From NCBI RefSeq assembly GCF_000524195.1, contig NW_020170548.1:44932-108931 (forward strand): a stretch of DNA of 64,000 nucleotides. The letters run 5' to 3'. Within the stretch, counting starts at the first letter, position 1, and the number at the start of each line of letters is the position of its first letter. The notes beneath the pieces were generated by a model. It was given only the letters and a program-made list of their open reading frames with translations, made no database searches and was not told the origin of the DNA. The stretch is from Echinococcus granulosus (lineage: Eukaryota; Platyhelminthes; Cestoda; Cyclophyllidea; Taeniidae). Both the position numbers and the translations under genes were made by a program. Below, piece by piece: positions 1 through 14,424 of this stretch.

Positions 1-3000
1 TAGGGCAAATGAATGTCTCTCACTAAAAATTATTCCCCTATAATTCCTAGAATTGCCCCTTGACAGCACTCATTCATGCGTGATGATGCGTACCTCAGCC
101 GCATCAAGTAGACATGAAACTTGAATCGGAGATTTGGTAGACGCTTAAGCTCCTTCAAGTAACCGATCTACCTTAACCACTGCTACCAACTGACTGCTCT
201 GAGTAGGGCAGATCTTATCAGGGCCACCCATCAGACTGACTAAATATCTTTTGACTGACGTGGGGGATTCTACACAGTAGCGCTACATGCGTTAACAGAT
301 CTGAAGGCAGGTTGTTAAAGTGTTAAACTCTGAACCAGAGGCTAGGTTACTCGTCCGGTTTAGTCATGTATACTTATAGTGACTATTCAACCTTGGGCTT
401 ATAATACTTATTAGCACACCTAAAGATTAACTTTACCCAATCAGAAAGAAATGTGGAAGTGTATGTTTTCTAGGACCATCAAAAATTATTTTCAAAATTG
501 CAAATATCTAGAGGATTAAATAGGAACATTTATCTGAGGTTCCAAGTAAACGCAACGGCAGCAATGTAGCTGTCGGTATTTAACGACCGGAATTTCATAC
601 AGCTGGCGCTGAGGGACGCACAAAACAAATAGCTGCTAAATTTAATCCCTTTTCAAAAATATCCGGGCAATGCGTTTTACAAGTGGCATTAATTTTATGG
701 AATAGCATCCAGAAATGCCACGAGAGGTGCAATCATACTACACACGAATTGGCGAAGGAAATTTCATTTAGTAATGGAATAAAGCCTGATAAGGATTGAA
801 ATAAGTCAAATCTACCGAAAGTTTTAGAATAAAAATATCCTGCTAAAGTAATGACATGTGCTAAAATGATTACTGTCAAATACGAGGAAAATTTAGGTGC
901 ATTATTGCCTGTCTGTCTAAAGATGAATTGACATGAATCATGTTCTGTAGTTATGGGCAAAAGAGGCTTTCGTATAATTGTTTATGTGTAAGAAACATGA
1001 CGTCAAATATGATTATGCGTACGATTAAATGGGGATTTACATATCAAACATCCCCAGAAAATGTTCCCATTTAGAGTCTACTAATCTATCATTTTCATGC
1101 TTAGCTCCTCAAATTTGCATAACACCTCGAATTCCTATTCTCTTCCATTTCGTCAGGCTGACCAACATTAAGTGCAGGCAGACGTTAAATGTGTTAATGA
1201 TCACTGCAGGCTCAAGACTTGCCGAAAGACTGCAAATACGTGAGAGGGGAATAGCTTCATGTTTCAATCCACTGCCAGTGCCCCATCAAACTCACACTTA
1301 AAATACAATGTGGAAGTTTTCGCCAAAGTTTGATTTACTTGCTATCAAAGATTTAGCCTGATTAGAATTAAACTTACCCACATAAGCAGCAATTTTTGTC
1401 ATCCCTAAATTGCAAAACCCTTTAAGTCAATTAACATCTCATTTTTACTGTCCATGCTCTAGCCAGTTCAGGTGGTAGGTCTGAGAAAACCAAGCAATAG
1501 ATTAACATGGTGTGCTACGGTCAAATGCCTGTCATGAATGGCAAAACTCCATCTTGGTGTCACAGCCTAGTCTGCCTTAAGTTACTCTCTATCATCGAGT
1601 TCTTTAAGAAATGCAACTCATTTTCAATACCATGGTAAATTAACATGCCCTCTGAAACCTCATTTAGCTTATCATAAAAGATTTCAAAGCAAATTTTCTA
1701 TGTGGAACTTCACTCCAGCCAGGTTGATTAGGCCCTTGGTAATTGGAAAGGAATATATTTTTAGTATTTGCACGATACGATTTTGTTAACGTCGCATATT
1801 AAATTACATGACCACCTTTTGTGTCCCTTTTTTATAGAAATTTTGCTTGCGTAATAAAGGTACTTAAAGAAATCAGTGTTTACAACGTCTATAGGGCACT
1901 CAGGAGGCCATATTGGTGGTAGTATAACAATTTTGGGTTGGCTTATTTTAAAAGAGGCACCCTATCTGATTTAACGTGAAACATGCTCCTCGTGAGTACC
2001 CTACGCGTAGTTAAGCGGGTAAGGAATTAGCTTGAAAGTGCGTACAGTCAGGACTAAAATACGCAATGCACTGCATAGATAGGTCGTATTAAGCAATAGC
2101 TTGCTTAAGCTAACGCTATCATTGCTAAAAAATATTTTGCATTCACCTCATGACAACCTGTGCCTTTTGTGCGGTGCAGTATGACTGTTTGTGCCACCGT
2201 AACATTTGAAATGTTCTTCTATTCTGCCTACAGCTTAGGACTCTTGGGTCGAGAAGATAGCTAGAGGACGATATTTTATATTTGGGTTATTCGGAGAGAG
2301 GAGGGAAGGGTTGCAGACTGCCAAAGTTTTAAGCTTAATCAGTGTTCGTCTCCACTTTAGGGATTGGTGACAATCCACCAGTCACAAAGTTGGAGTACTT
2401 TGATGGCATTTGGCCTAAAAAGCATGTTCTAGTCAATCATTTTTGCATACTAAATACTCAATGTTAATCACGTAGACCGGTAGATAAAGTTTCAAATCGC
2501 TAATATCTCTCGAGCATCACCTGTCATCATAATTTGCTTCATACTGCTAGATAAAAGTCTAAGGGATTATCCTGTACGAAACTAGCCAAACACAGCTGAA
2601 AAGATGAATTCAGAGACACTTCTTCAGATATTTTGCTAATTTAATGTTTGAATAACGGCTCGTTTTCTCAAAAAAACGTAATATTACTGTGTTTGATAGG
2701 CAAACTTCATTTTGCATGATATTTGAGTTAGATAAAGATAACTCGCTTCAAAAGTGCTTAAATTTAGTAGCTATCACCTACGCGAAAACCTGTACATCCT
2801 ATAAAAAAGGAAAGTCGAATCAGATATGGAATCTGGGGTTCCTTCTTAAGTACCAATTAAAGTTATGACCGCTTTTAAATGACCAGCTTTTGTCATAATG
2901 AAAGAAGGTTTTTTTGTTCACCAGTGGTTTGTCGCAGAGTATCAAATGAGACTACTTTGACAAGTCATTAATTTCAAAAAGCAGGATAATTTATTTTTGT

Positions 3001-6000
3001 TTGTAATGCTTTACAAATAATATTATACGTCTGCCTTACCTTCTCTAAATCATTTCGACATTGATCTGAATATCTGCAGTCGATGTTCATCATCTTGATT
3101 TAGCACTGTCATTTTCTGTTTCCTTAGTTAGACGAGGTTAAATCAATAGCTTGAAAGCTTCCATTTTAAATATTTTTTTTCACCTTGGATGTAGTGATCT
3201 AAGAAGCGCCTATTAGCCCTTTAAAGGATCCAGTCAATGGTTGGTTCTCCTCATCACCTTAAATTGCGGTCCTTCAGTATTATACGGCACTTACTACCTC
3301 TGTCCCATTCATTATATATTATCCAGCTAGGCGCTTTTACAAGTAGTTAGCCGATCCTACAAAAGTTGCGGGCTATACCACTGACCAAACTAATTTCATC
3401 AAAAATATTTACTTCCCAAAGTTTAATCAGCCATGTTTGCAATAATTTAAAAAGCTCATGTTAGCTAAAATTTTTCCCTTTTCAAATTAAATTTCAATGC
3501 GATCAAAATAAAGAGCTTATACAGGGGTTGATGGATCTTACAGCAAATTAGACATACATGCAAGTTCACAGAACATCTTATGGGATCTTCTTTTGCCTTT
3601 CTTACCCATGTGTTTAGGCGATTTTCAAGCTTTGCATGCTATAATTAGGTCATGTTTATCTTCTGTGGATTTGGCATGTAGGAATGTACTTTTTGACAGA
3701 TTATGATTAAGGGGATCCCGTTTGGTCATGCAGCCACATGGTGACAATAATTAAAAGTGGTTATTTTATGGAGCGGTTGTACTCTTTTAACCAATCGGAA
3801 TTGATTATTTATTTAAAGGACAAATTGCATTTCTGACTATTCCCCTTTATCTATATATTTTTGTTTATTTTTCCTTTTTTAAATAATCTTAAAAAAAGAA
3901 TTTGTATTTCTTAAGTAAAGTTGGATTCAAAAAAGCTGTTTATAAATTCATCTCGGATAACACAGCTTGTATCTTCTCTATTACGACTGCTTATTTTATT
4001 AGTTCCGATCTATCTCTAGTTGGGTGCGACATTCTGAAGGATCATGGCCTGTCTGAGGTGAATCAAGTAACAATTAAACCGATTCTCTTTACATCATTGC
4101 AAATTTCGATGACTTCATAAACGTTAATTCTGTCTATTTGAGACCGACCGCCATTCACCCAATGTTACTTGTTCACTTTAAGTACTGATTCGTGATAAAC
4201 ATTCACCTCAATTCCATTATCAAGACCTGTCATCCAGGAACCGATAAATGTTGGACAAATCATGGCGGTACACTGTGACGCAGTAGCATGGTTAATGACC
4301 AATAAGCTTAAACACATGGGAATAATAAGGTAGAACCCATCCAAACGGAATTGCTGAGTGGGTGACGCAAGAAGACGAGCTCAGTTATCACTATTGGGAG
4401 AAAATGTAGAAGAGAAATGCTAATGAAAACTTGATTGATTTATATTTGGCGCTTACAAACGCTTGCAATATCCCAGACTGGTTGATAAGTAAATGTTACA
4501 CTCCTATTCCCAGACCTAATTAAATCCAAAAATCTCTAATAAATGATAGAAATATGAATTTCTAAGTTATGGGCTTATCCTTGTCGATCTGCAGAACACT
4601 CAGCGCCACCAACTTTATGAGCAAAGTACGCAAGTCCATTCACTCATCTGTGAGGCAAGCGGCCGCACATGCTTAATAAATTCAGTCTTAAGCTTCATGC
4701 TTGGATACTAAAAAATTTCCAATTCTCATAATTACATTTGTGCGTGGTAAGTGTCAAATGCCCTTTGTTACTAAGACTTAGAGCTCATGTCCAAGCGGCC
4801 ACGGCTGAGCGTTGGTATATGTATGGACTATGTGGTGATAAAGGCATTACAAAGTATACAAAACTTGTAACTATCTGCAAAAGAATTTAAAACAGAGTGC
4901 TATAATGGAACACTTAGTCGTGGTAAGGTATTTTAAAGACAATTGGAAAATCGTCTGCATCTAATGATATTGGTTATGGATGATCAAATTTAGCCCAAAA
5001 AATTTGGTTAGTTCGGTGAGCTAAAATGCTGCTTTTAAAATTCCTTTAGTGAGAAAGTCGAATATGGCCATCTACTCCTATTTGGGATTCCAAACAAAAA
5101 GTTTTATGCACTTGGATTCTCTAAGACCGCTTTCATTTTGACCGGTGTAGCCGTACAAAAAATATTATTCAAAATCGCAACTTCACATGTGTTAGATAAA
5201 CAGTGGAATGAGTAAATTTATGTGCTGAATTTCAATGCCGAAAAGCAAACGGGCTGTACTGCTTAAGCTTTGTTTAATTCATTTAAAAGCTCGGAGATCC
5301 TGATCTGACTTGTTGGATGTGAAAATGGTCGACTAAAGCATAGTTCTTCCACTATGATTTGAGGCTCTGTTGTAAATAAAAGGGACTGAACTGTCAAGGT
5401 CAGTCAGTATCTGACAGACATCAAAAGGGTTGCCTATGAAATGGCCTTGGCCTAAGGATACTAGAGTTGACTTTCTCAACTCAGACACAAACAGAGGTTT
5501 TAGGAGTTTAAAATTTAAAAACCGTTAATGTGGTTATCAGTCACCAAAGCAAAAATCACCAATTTAGTGAGTGAATTGAGGCTTATGCTCAGATTAAGTT
5601 TGCAAAAATGAGACGACCTTGGCTTATGTACCATTGCATTTGTCTTCAAAAGGGTAATTTAAATTTACAAATTGTGAAATTCAGTATTCGTTAGTTATTT
5701 AACGACAAACCCAAATGAAGGCATCCAGCTTATACGTTTCGCAAAATGGGAGTTAGGTAAGTAAATGATGATGCTTCTTTGTCTGATGGAATAACAAATG
5801 CTAGATTTGCAGAGAATATCCACAATTCTAAAAGAACTATCATACTTTTGTGTTTTAGAGGTAACAGACTGGGAAATGACTCTTTCATTTTTACACTTGT
5901 TTCCCGAACATTCTAGTCCGCTTCACTATTTACACACAAGTTCAATTCTCATTGGTATATTTTGAATGGAGAAAAGCTCTAAGATCACCTACATATCAAG

Positions 6001-9000
6001 GCCAAACCAAAACAGATAAATTTGCGAGAATATTAACAGCCCGAGCACACCAGTACTGCAGGTTGGCAGGAAGGTGCGAAGACAATGTGGTCCATGCTCC
6101 TAGTGCAAACGTGTGATCGGCATTTTACTTAAGTCTTCGACATCCTGATTATTCTGGTTAGCACCTCGGTACCACCCGTTACCACAGTGGAACATACGCA
6201 GCGGTATAAAACAGATGCCTTGCCTGAGGTGTTATCTCATTGCTTTACCAATGCTGCATACCTCGTTAATTAAATTTATTGGTGGGCTTACAAATCGAAA
6301 ACATTCTATTTTCAGTTATGGCTGCACAATTTGGAGGTGGTGTGTTTATTCAAAGGTCACGTCAAAGGGACACATGTTTAATGGTTATTTTCGAAAATCT
6401 AAGGTCCTCGGTATGTTCCGGTCCTGTTTACTGCAAACCTTAAGCAAAAAAGGAATTACGAGCGGAAGTTAACGTACTATTAAATATGCTTAAAAGTGCG
6501 CGGGTGATTAATGCGGTTGTAGTGATTTGAATTTGTAGCAAGACAAAATAGTGTGGGAAAACATACTATTTACTAATGTGCAGAAGGATTGGAGGGCTAC
6601 TGGCACGGCCCGAAGGTCATACTGAAGGGCGAAAGGGCAATCTGCTGATTCAAGTGCTTCAGTGGCCTAGTATAGAGTTTGATGAAGTGCCAGCTAACCG
6701 CAAGGACCCTGTGGCCTACATTGGCTAGACTTCAATTTTGGCTGCCATGCAACTGTAGAAATTAAAGCTAGAAAAGGTGGTCACCAGAACACGAATAAAC
6801 AACAACATTTGGCAGTCTTCTTTTCTTTCCTCATCCTTTTTTCTGCCCTAATCAATCTCATCTTGATCTTGAGGAGAACAAAGCCTACTTTCTGACCGAT
6901 TGGGTTTCCGGGCCACTTGCTATTAGTAATGCATATTACTCATCAGCAAAGAAATCGGCTCATTTATTCGCCAAAATAACTGCTTTTCAAAGCAGCATGA
7001 GGTAGCACTAAGTAGCTGCAATAAAGTTTCAGGACATCAGAACTAAGAATGCACTTGCACTTTTGTGACAAGAAAATCCATCAAAATAGTTCTAAAATCA
7101 TTACAATTTTGCGGCTGTAAAAGATTTAATATGTCAGTGAGACATGGAATGACTAGAGTGAACAAACCACAGATAGATTGCTTAGATGGAACAGAAAGCA
7201 AATTAATAAATAGAAGACTGCATTACATCATGGACTTAAGAGAATAAAGGAAACTTATTTTTAGACCTTTTTCTGTTTAGATACATTAATGTATATCCAA
7301 CAGATCCAACTGGCCAGTAAATGAGATCTAAATATTTGCGCAACTTTTTTGTTTGTATGTTGTGTACCAGAATTTTTAAGTAATATATTCGAGGACCTTG
7401 GATTCCACAAGTAGTACCTTTATTTTTCAGTAGAACAACTAGGCAGCCTCTTCCCTCCCAAATTCACTCTCCTTCATTTGATTTTGCGATCGGTCCCGGG
7501 GGAATACATAAGATTGTTGTACTAATATTCTTGCTACTACAACAGGTATAAGTAACTTGAAGTAGCTTTCATCATTTGGACCACTTACTTTAAAAATTGG
7601 TTCAGCCAAAATATTTCATAGCATACTAAGAGCATCCAAATTGAAAAAATACCATGTTTGCGTTAGGAACGATCTAAAATTATCCTAAGATATCTGTGAC
7701 AGCAATTGCTTAATCACTTGGCTTAACTGATTAGATAAAAATGGAAACGAGGTAAGAATATCTATATTTATTTAGCAGTATATGTGGCACACAATTACCC
7801 CTTTAGATTGAATGTGTGGCAGAACACTTTAAGACGACAAAGTGTGATTTTAGTGTTTTGAACACTGAGAGTGTGGCGGATAATCTAGCTTTAGAATGAA
7901 AATGTTGAGCTCACCTTCTAGAGTCCACTCTCTGAGACAGTACAAATTTAAAGATGATAAATTGTAAGGAAATTTTGGTGCAAGGAATGATTTTACCCTT
8001 TCGATATTACCATTTCGTAAATTTTAGACAGATCTTCCACGTGCATAACTAAAATGCAACAATCAATTAAAAATTAAACCAAAATGGAGTATCACTTCCA
8101 TCATAACTGTGATAAATACGGTATAATCTGTAATTTAATAAAGAGTCGACAAATGTTTAACATAGGGCAAGTATTAAAATTATATCATTTATTTTGTAAA
8201 ATTATGGAATGCCTGCAAGTGGATATCAAAGAACTGAAAGTCATTTGCAATATGGAAGCAATTTAGGACCGATAGTCTTACTAGAATTGGCATTGGAGCA
8301 TCTGCGAAGGTGGGGCAATGCATGAAGCACATTAAAGTAAATTCTAAGTGAGATTTGATGCAGTTACTTTAGGAAATTTTTTTGCCTAATTTTTTCGAAA
8401 TTTTCATGCCCTATTACTGATCTGCAAAGTGTTCTTGGAATGAAAGCCACCCCCATCCCTAGCCCTTCCCACCGAAGTTGTAAACGCAAGCCGTCCAACG
8501 TATTCCAGAAGACATGGGGCCACAAATGAAAGTTAATGAAGGTACTCTACAAATTACAGCCAAAAATAGCGAAAAAATGCTTTCTAGCTATTTCAGTTTT
8601 ATTTTCTAGATATGCTTGAGTATTCTCTCCAAATCCGTTTAAATTAGGTCAAATAAAGAGCGACCTATGTCAGCTATGGACCCAGTTCCAATAGCTTTGA
8701 CGTCTTCCTTACTTCAGTATGAATAAAAGCTACTGACGTGTTGTAGCTGTAGCCAGCCATTTAAAGCCGCAGTCTTTCGAATAGCACTGCTTACGCTCGG
8801 TAATTGTGGGAGAGAAGAAATTGCGTGGGGCCCAAAACATCTCATCCGTATTTTCATTAATGAAATTTTGGTCTCTTCTGTCCCACCAGAGACCAGAGAG
8901 CTTAAAATGAAAGCAAGTAATCCATATCTTAAACTACTGAGGACACAGACTTTGAACATCATCTGACATTAGATAACTATTAAAAGCTCAAGGAACCAGT

Positions 9001-10651
9001 ACAAAGACAAAATGGAGCTGTTGAAATACTTTGATCGCAACCGAGAAAGATTTATAAAATCGTCGCTTTTGACACAGCTAAAGTCAGGATTAACGGCAAA
9101 AATGTGAAAAGTTGTGTTTACATTGCATTACCATTCCCATCATAAATTACCAGATAGAGTGGAAGAGATCATTCGAGGAACTACCCATTATTTAAATTAA
9201 TTCAAATGTGATTAGACTTAAAGCAAAGTGTAAGTAAAATGTGAAAAAAGAGAAGAAGAACCATGGCAGATAAAAAGCATGAGTGATTTGAGTTGGCTAT
9301 AGGAGTATTATATTGGTTAGATTGCAGAGTCCTACAAGGTGGAACAAAGAGTCGTGTTAATTCGTAGAGGATGGCAAACGCAATCTGCAGGCTGCTAGGT
9401 CAACCCCAGAGATCAAAATGTGCTATTTGCTGGTAACATGCCAATCACGTTTAAGGTAGCGTGTTAAACCCTCTTTTAGTTGTAGACCTAAAATATGCTG
9501 CTATAAAACCGATCTAAGCTCATCCGGCCCCTTAGATTTGCTATTGTAATTTACTACGAATAAGAGCAAGTAGGATTTTCAAGGGTAACACGAAGGGATA
9601 AAACAGTTTACTGAGTTCTTATTTTCAAGTGGCATTGCAGTGGTAAATGCAACATTCTTGCATTCTTGCATACCATACCATTTACGAATTTATTTAGGTG
9701 GTCACCTACTACCACTAGGTAGTAGGTAGGGTTCCGCTATTGGAAGGTAGCTGAACCATATTATCTTGTTCTCTAGGGACAAAATATGCACGCACAGTGC
9801 ATAGCCCTCTTTGTTTATCTTTCAGTGAATCTTCAGGATTCAAAGCTAGCATCCATATCCCATAGTATCGTAGTTTAAGGAATTAAGGTAGCTATGCGTA
9901 TGAATGTGTCGGAATTGCCTGAGAGCTTCAAACAACACTCCCTGTAAAGTTTCGAAAAGATTTCATATTTGTGGCTGAATTTCAAACATTCTACAAATTT
10001 GGATTCTCATTTACCCCTGCCTGACTGAGTGCACTAATCGTCACTTGCTTGAAGAGTTGGGCCCCAGTGATCCGATATTTACTTGGTGTAGAGAACCCCA
10101 CACTGGACTTACCGGTGTTCCATTAACAGGTAGCAAAGGTAGCTTACAGCTGTCTTGACAGGACCCCACCTGCATAACACCCTGACAAATAATTTGCCCC
10201 TTCAAGTGCGCAGTGGTCAAAGGTGCGTATACTTAGGCATAAAACTATATGCAGGAATTAAATGATGCTAAAGAGATTGAGTCTTAGGAATGCGAAAATG
10301 CACAGGCAAATGCGTTCGCATTTCACCTTTAACAATATCAATTACTCTGATAACTACTTACAAATGACAGCTGGGTTCCCCATTTCATGCCCTCTTTATA
10401 TCTCTGTTCCTCAATATAAGTTGACAAAATATAAACAGTGTGCAAAAATCGTATACACCTAAAAATAAAAAGGTAAATGAGACACAGATCGCATATTATT
10501 GGATCTATCGTATATTTAGAAATTAATTTTACGCAACACTACTCATATTTGCACTTTTTATTAATCACTCAAAAACTAGTTTTAATTGGAAAAAGTTATT
10601 TATTCCATGAATGCAGGACAAAAATTGAGTTGAGTGAAAGACCATTCCTAG
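1..10651. other. AT-rich stretch without a recognised gene
   Basis: I see no conserved protein family, RNA gene or mobile element here. ORFs are short (under about 90 codons) and low in coding character. Isolated splice-like motifs occur, for example a strong donor-like site at 5757 after a short protein-like frame, but they do not link into a gene. A perfect inverted repeat at 9704-9727 is listed separately. The stretch could be intergenic or a long intron of a gene outside the window. Confidence 0.5.
9704..9727. repeat. Perfect 24-bp inverted repeat (hairpin)
   Basis: The arm ACCTACTACC at 9704-9713 and its exact reverse complement GGTAGTAGGT at 9718-9727 flank a 4-base spacer, ACTA. A short tandem copy of CATTCTTG lies about 45 bases upstream. 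The sequence could form a stable hairpin. No function can be assigned. Confidence 0.85.
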
Positions 10652-11769
10652 ATGCAAAGGAGGATTGACAGAAGAGTGGTGATGGCCACAACTGCACGAA
10701 TGGAAGGGAAAAGGAGAGGAGCGAGAGAAAATGTAAGTAAGCACCACTACTGAAGGTAATTGACATGGGAAGGTGTGGGCGAGCTAAGACGCTTCAGCTT
10801 GAATTTCAGTTAGGTAGGAGTTTTGCACGATTAGGGGTCTCGTCAACGAAGCAGTGTGCGGCCTGCGTCCGCATCGAATAGCCTGCCGCCAGGTCCATCC
10901 AACGCATCAGGGTGATGCGTAGATAGTTCGCATCAAACTCTTACGCTTTCTCTTCCTCCACCGTCTTCGCTATCGCTGAGTCCACCGAGAAATAATCACA
11001 GCCGCTCGTAGAGAAGGGCATACATTTTACTTCTGGCGATACCACTGCCTTCAAAATAGTGAAGGAACATGAGGTAAGTATTTTTGACACACTTCTCCAT
11101 GCAATCATGTATGCGCCACCATTGCTGACCAGCAACTTGAACACGGCGCCCGAATTAATTCACGTTCTTTCATGCCTATTTCCAGTGGCATATCACGTTT
11201 GTCACTTACAATTGACTGTTAGATCGCCATAATGACAACCATAACAAGCAGTGACGGCAGTTTGCACAGTTATATGCGCCAACCGTCAATTGGTCCATCT
11301 TTGAAAAAGCACATCATCATTTCACTAATGATACTCTAAATTGTACAGAGTAGGTTAAGAGTGTTGCGTTTTCCTTTTTAACTTTTCCTAGAAAAAGTAC
11401 AAAAGGCTGAGAAGTCGAAGACTAGAGAAGTGGGAAACTTCTGACTACCCCTACAATTTTTTTGGATGGAGTAGTTGAAGTGAGAACGAATGCTAACATA
11501 GTCCTGAAGTGCCAGCCCGAAGGTGCGCCGGGAGCCATAAATTCAGCGTAACCAATAAATCAACATCTCTCTTCAAGTCATCTCTGTAGGGGTTAACCAG
11601 ATACAGTCATAGCGGTTTGGTAGACACATAACTGTCCGATGCCGACATTGTTGCGATCGGAATTATGAAGAATGAAGCAAGAATTCTAGATCAAATTCAT
11701 GAAATGACTGTGACTGATATAACCGCCTTCACTCCTCTGACTCATGTCAGTGAAACATGTACCACGTAG
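10652..11769. pseudogene. Protein-like island with interrupted frames
   Basis: This GC-richer patch has several frames that look coding. On the plus strand, 10652-10732 is open and ends at a strong donor-like site (gtaagtaag). A frame open from 10996 to 11232 includes the stretch PLVEKGIHFTSGDTTAFK and crosses another strong donor-like site at 11074. 11632-11769 reads LSDADIVAIGIMKNEA and onward to a stop. On the minus strand, one frame covers about 11150-10800 with a single internal TAA at 10941-10943; beyond it the frame reads YLRITLMRWMDLAAGY. Strand and identity are unresolved. It may be a decayed gene or retrocopy, or real exons of an unknown plus-strand gene. I recognise no family. Confidence 0.3.
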
Positions 11770-14324
11770 ACGACTAGATACTGGACGAGGAGGTGTAACT
11801 AAGCAACCATACTAATCAGACACCCGCTATAGCATTGTGAGGGAGAAGACGTTAGTTAGAAGTCAATATAAAGCTTTACAACTGTAGAAGTCATTTGTGG
11901 AGTAGATTAAAAGAAAATTAGATCTGGTTGTGCTAGTCATAGACCTGGTTATCGAAAGCTTAACTTGCAATGACAAGGTGGCTCTTTGTTTGGCAAAGCG
12001 CATTCTGTTAATTTGGCTGCAAGGTGTAAAGCGAAAGGAGAGGTGGCCTTGGTAGACGCTGGCCTCTACGCCACATAACTACATCGATGTTGGCGACGAC
12101 TAGTGGCAGGCAAAGGACATGAAGGGTGCTCCAAAAAGCCAAACTCACGAAGAGGAGGAAATATCTCCTATAAAGTCCTATTTGTGTGCATTGAAGAAGT
12201 GCACAAATGGCTGTAGAATTCTGCTGGACAACAAACGCAGCGAGTCAAACTTCTTTTTTGTTCATTCTTGCAGTCTTTGTGCCTGTGTGCATGTATCTCT
12301 TTGGTGGTGCAGATTTAGGTTGTTCCATCAATACGGTAATCCCCATTTATTTACCTCTTCACCATCTTCTCATTACGAGAAGGCGATGGACAGTCACCCT
12401 CAGACTGTCGACCTGTTCCTTACTATCTCCACTCACATTAGACAAACAGGCTGCTTTTACATTGGTTACCGGATGACTGACTAACCGACAAATAGATTGA
12501 TAGACCTGCGAAGCGCAAACGATTAATCTGTCTCTGATCCGTGCAATCATGCCACCACATATCATTTCCCCTTTCTCAAATCCACATATACACTCACACA
12601 TTTCAGCACCATCCAGTGATCCGACTATATAGAGCTCCCAACTTCCAAAATCAACTACAAAGGAGGCTTTTTTATTTTCCTGAATAACGATAGGGTCACT
12701 AAGACCTATCGTGAAATGAGTCAATTTACAGGCAGTGAACTCAGCCAACTTTCAAAAAAGCCTACTTTTTGCCTCAAACTTGAGTGTCTGAAATTTTAAA
12801 GAGCGTTTATGTAGGATACTGATCGTAGATCTCCTCTTCCCTGACCCTCATACTCTTAGAACACTAAAGCTGATTCGGTTTCTTCATGTTGGTTGAGATA
12901 AATTATGGGGAGAGCAAGTATGTTGTTGTCGAAAATCATGAATGGAAAAGCTACTTTACGCGTTATAAATTCCTCCGACAAATCACCAAAAGTCGTAGAT
13001 AAAGGTGCACAACTCCTCATTCCAGTTTGTGTCTACAGAAAGTGCTCTAAACTAAGCTTCGGCCCTCTCCCAACAGAGAAGAGTAGGTTTATCCCAGGAG
13101 GCGGACTTCTTTGCTTCCCTTTAAGAATGTCTAACCCTGTGAAGAAAAAACACTTCCCTCTTTTTCGATCCATTGAGAGACATTCCACGTTGCGTTTTCC
13201 ATTGAAAGCAGTAAAAATTGGTGAAATCCTTTTGGCTACTGAACGCGTCAGGTGATTGTTCACAATCCAGCGCTTTAGTGATGAATAGATGTGAAACTTA
13301 GGGGTAGATTGCATTGAGGAGACATAAACAACCCTCCTCCGCCACGTGTTGGGGGGAAGAGGGGGCAACAGAGGGTGCGGTGTCCGACGAGAGGACAAAT
13401 TCGTCCTTCTTCTGCTGCTCTGTGGGCACTCAGGCACTTGAGGCTGAAGGTCCTCTTCTCTTGCCCACGAGTGCGCTCTCCTAGCAAGACGGTCGTTAAA
13501 TACATGCTTTACTTTCTCCCCTATGGGTGGGTAAGCGAAGACCACACCTCCCTCACAGTTATGAAAACATCCAGACACAAACAATTTAGCTCCTTGCCTT
13601 TCTCCTCCAAGATTTTAGCGCTCATTACCATTTCTAAGTGATCCGTGATTGGGTTGCTGTCAAAGCCCTCTGTAAATATAAGTGAGACTTCTAGTAAGTT
13701 CCAAAAACAAAGGCTGCAAAAAAAAGACCCACGTTTTGAAGAGTTTTCTGGCACTTTCCTGAGTTGACTCTTCACTCATGCCCTCTAAAATGGCTGATTG
13801 CCAAATGTGAATCATTTTAGATTGTTCTGACTACCGCTTTCTTAGAGTTAAGTGTTACTTGTAAGATTAGTCTTTTTCGGCGACATTTGGGACTGATCAA
13901 AATAAACGCCAGCATGAGAAAGGCCATTATTTTAAAATTCTAAAGTAAAAATAAGTATCTTTTGATAAAGCGGGATAGGCAAAATGGAACGACGCTGTTT
14001 ATAAATACACTGACAGGGTGGTTAAGTTAGTTTCCCACTGTCTTCTTTAAAATTTAGCTTATTGCTTGAGTGGTGTCAACAGTGTGCATTCAAACAAAAC
14101 CGGAACTCCTGATGCTACAAATGCATAGTGGAGGAAGTGTATTTTCCTCTTCTGATGAAAGGCGATTTCAGTGTAGTGGCATTTGATGTGGCCCTTCTGA
14201 ACCAACCCTACACCAGAGCGTTTTACTTTGTCCTCGAGACTAATGTTGAATCATCGCGCTTCCGAGGCTTTCACATTGAAGTGTTTTATCCGCAATGCAG
14301 CGCAGGCAGTGGTTGTGGAGAACC
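11770..14324. other. Region with long ORFs but no recognised gene
   Basis: Several ORFs over 80 codons overlap here on both strands. The longest is minus-strand 13033-13584 (183 codons), and minus-strand 12359-12748 has 129 codons. None shows a motif I recognise, and splice-site context is poor. Local GC is higher around 13300-13500, which by itself lengthens chance ORFs. A small inverted repeat occurs near 12178-12207. I do not call a gene. Confidence 0.3.
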
Positions 14325-14424
14325 NNNNNNNNNNNNNNNNNNNNNNNNNNNNNNNNNNNNNNNNNNNNNNNNNNNNNNNNNNNNNNNNNNNNNNNNNNNN
14401 NNNNNNNNNNNNNNNNNNNNNNNN
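14325..14424. other. Assembly gap (100 N)
   Basis: There are exactly 100 N, the usual placeholder length for a scaffold gap of unknown size, so the true distance between the two sides is unknown. Confidence 0.98.

Noticed and set aside
8714..8962. Minus-strand ORF that at first looked like a retrotransposon fragment
   Set aside because: No reverse transcriptase, endonuclease or integrase motif could be found in it or nearby.
12359..12748. 129-codon minus-strand ORF with several cysteines
   Set aside because: No family match, and the donor and acceptor context is poor. The opposite strand is also open over part of it.
13033..13584. 183-codon minus-strand ORF, the longest outside TRPM
   Set aside because: It overlaps other long ORFs in a GC-richer patch, has no recognised motif, no convincing splice sites and a composition shifting between basic and Pro-rich. 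A rough estimate for stop density here gives ORFs of about 150 codons by chance in a window of this size.
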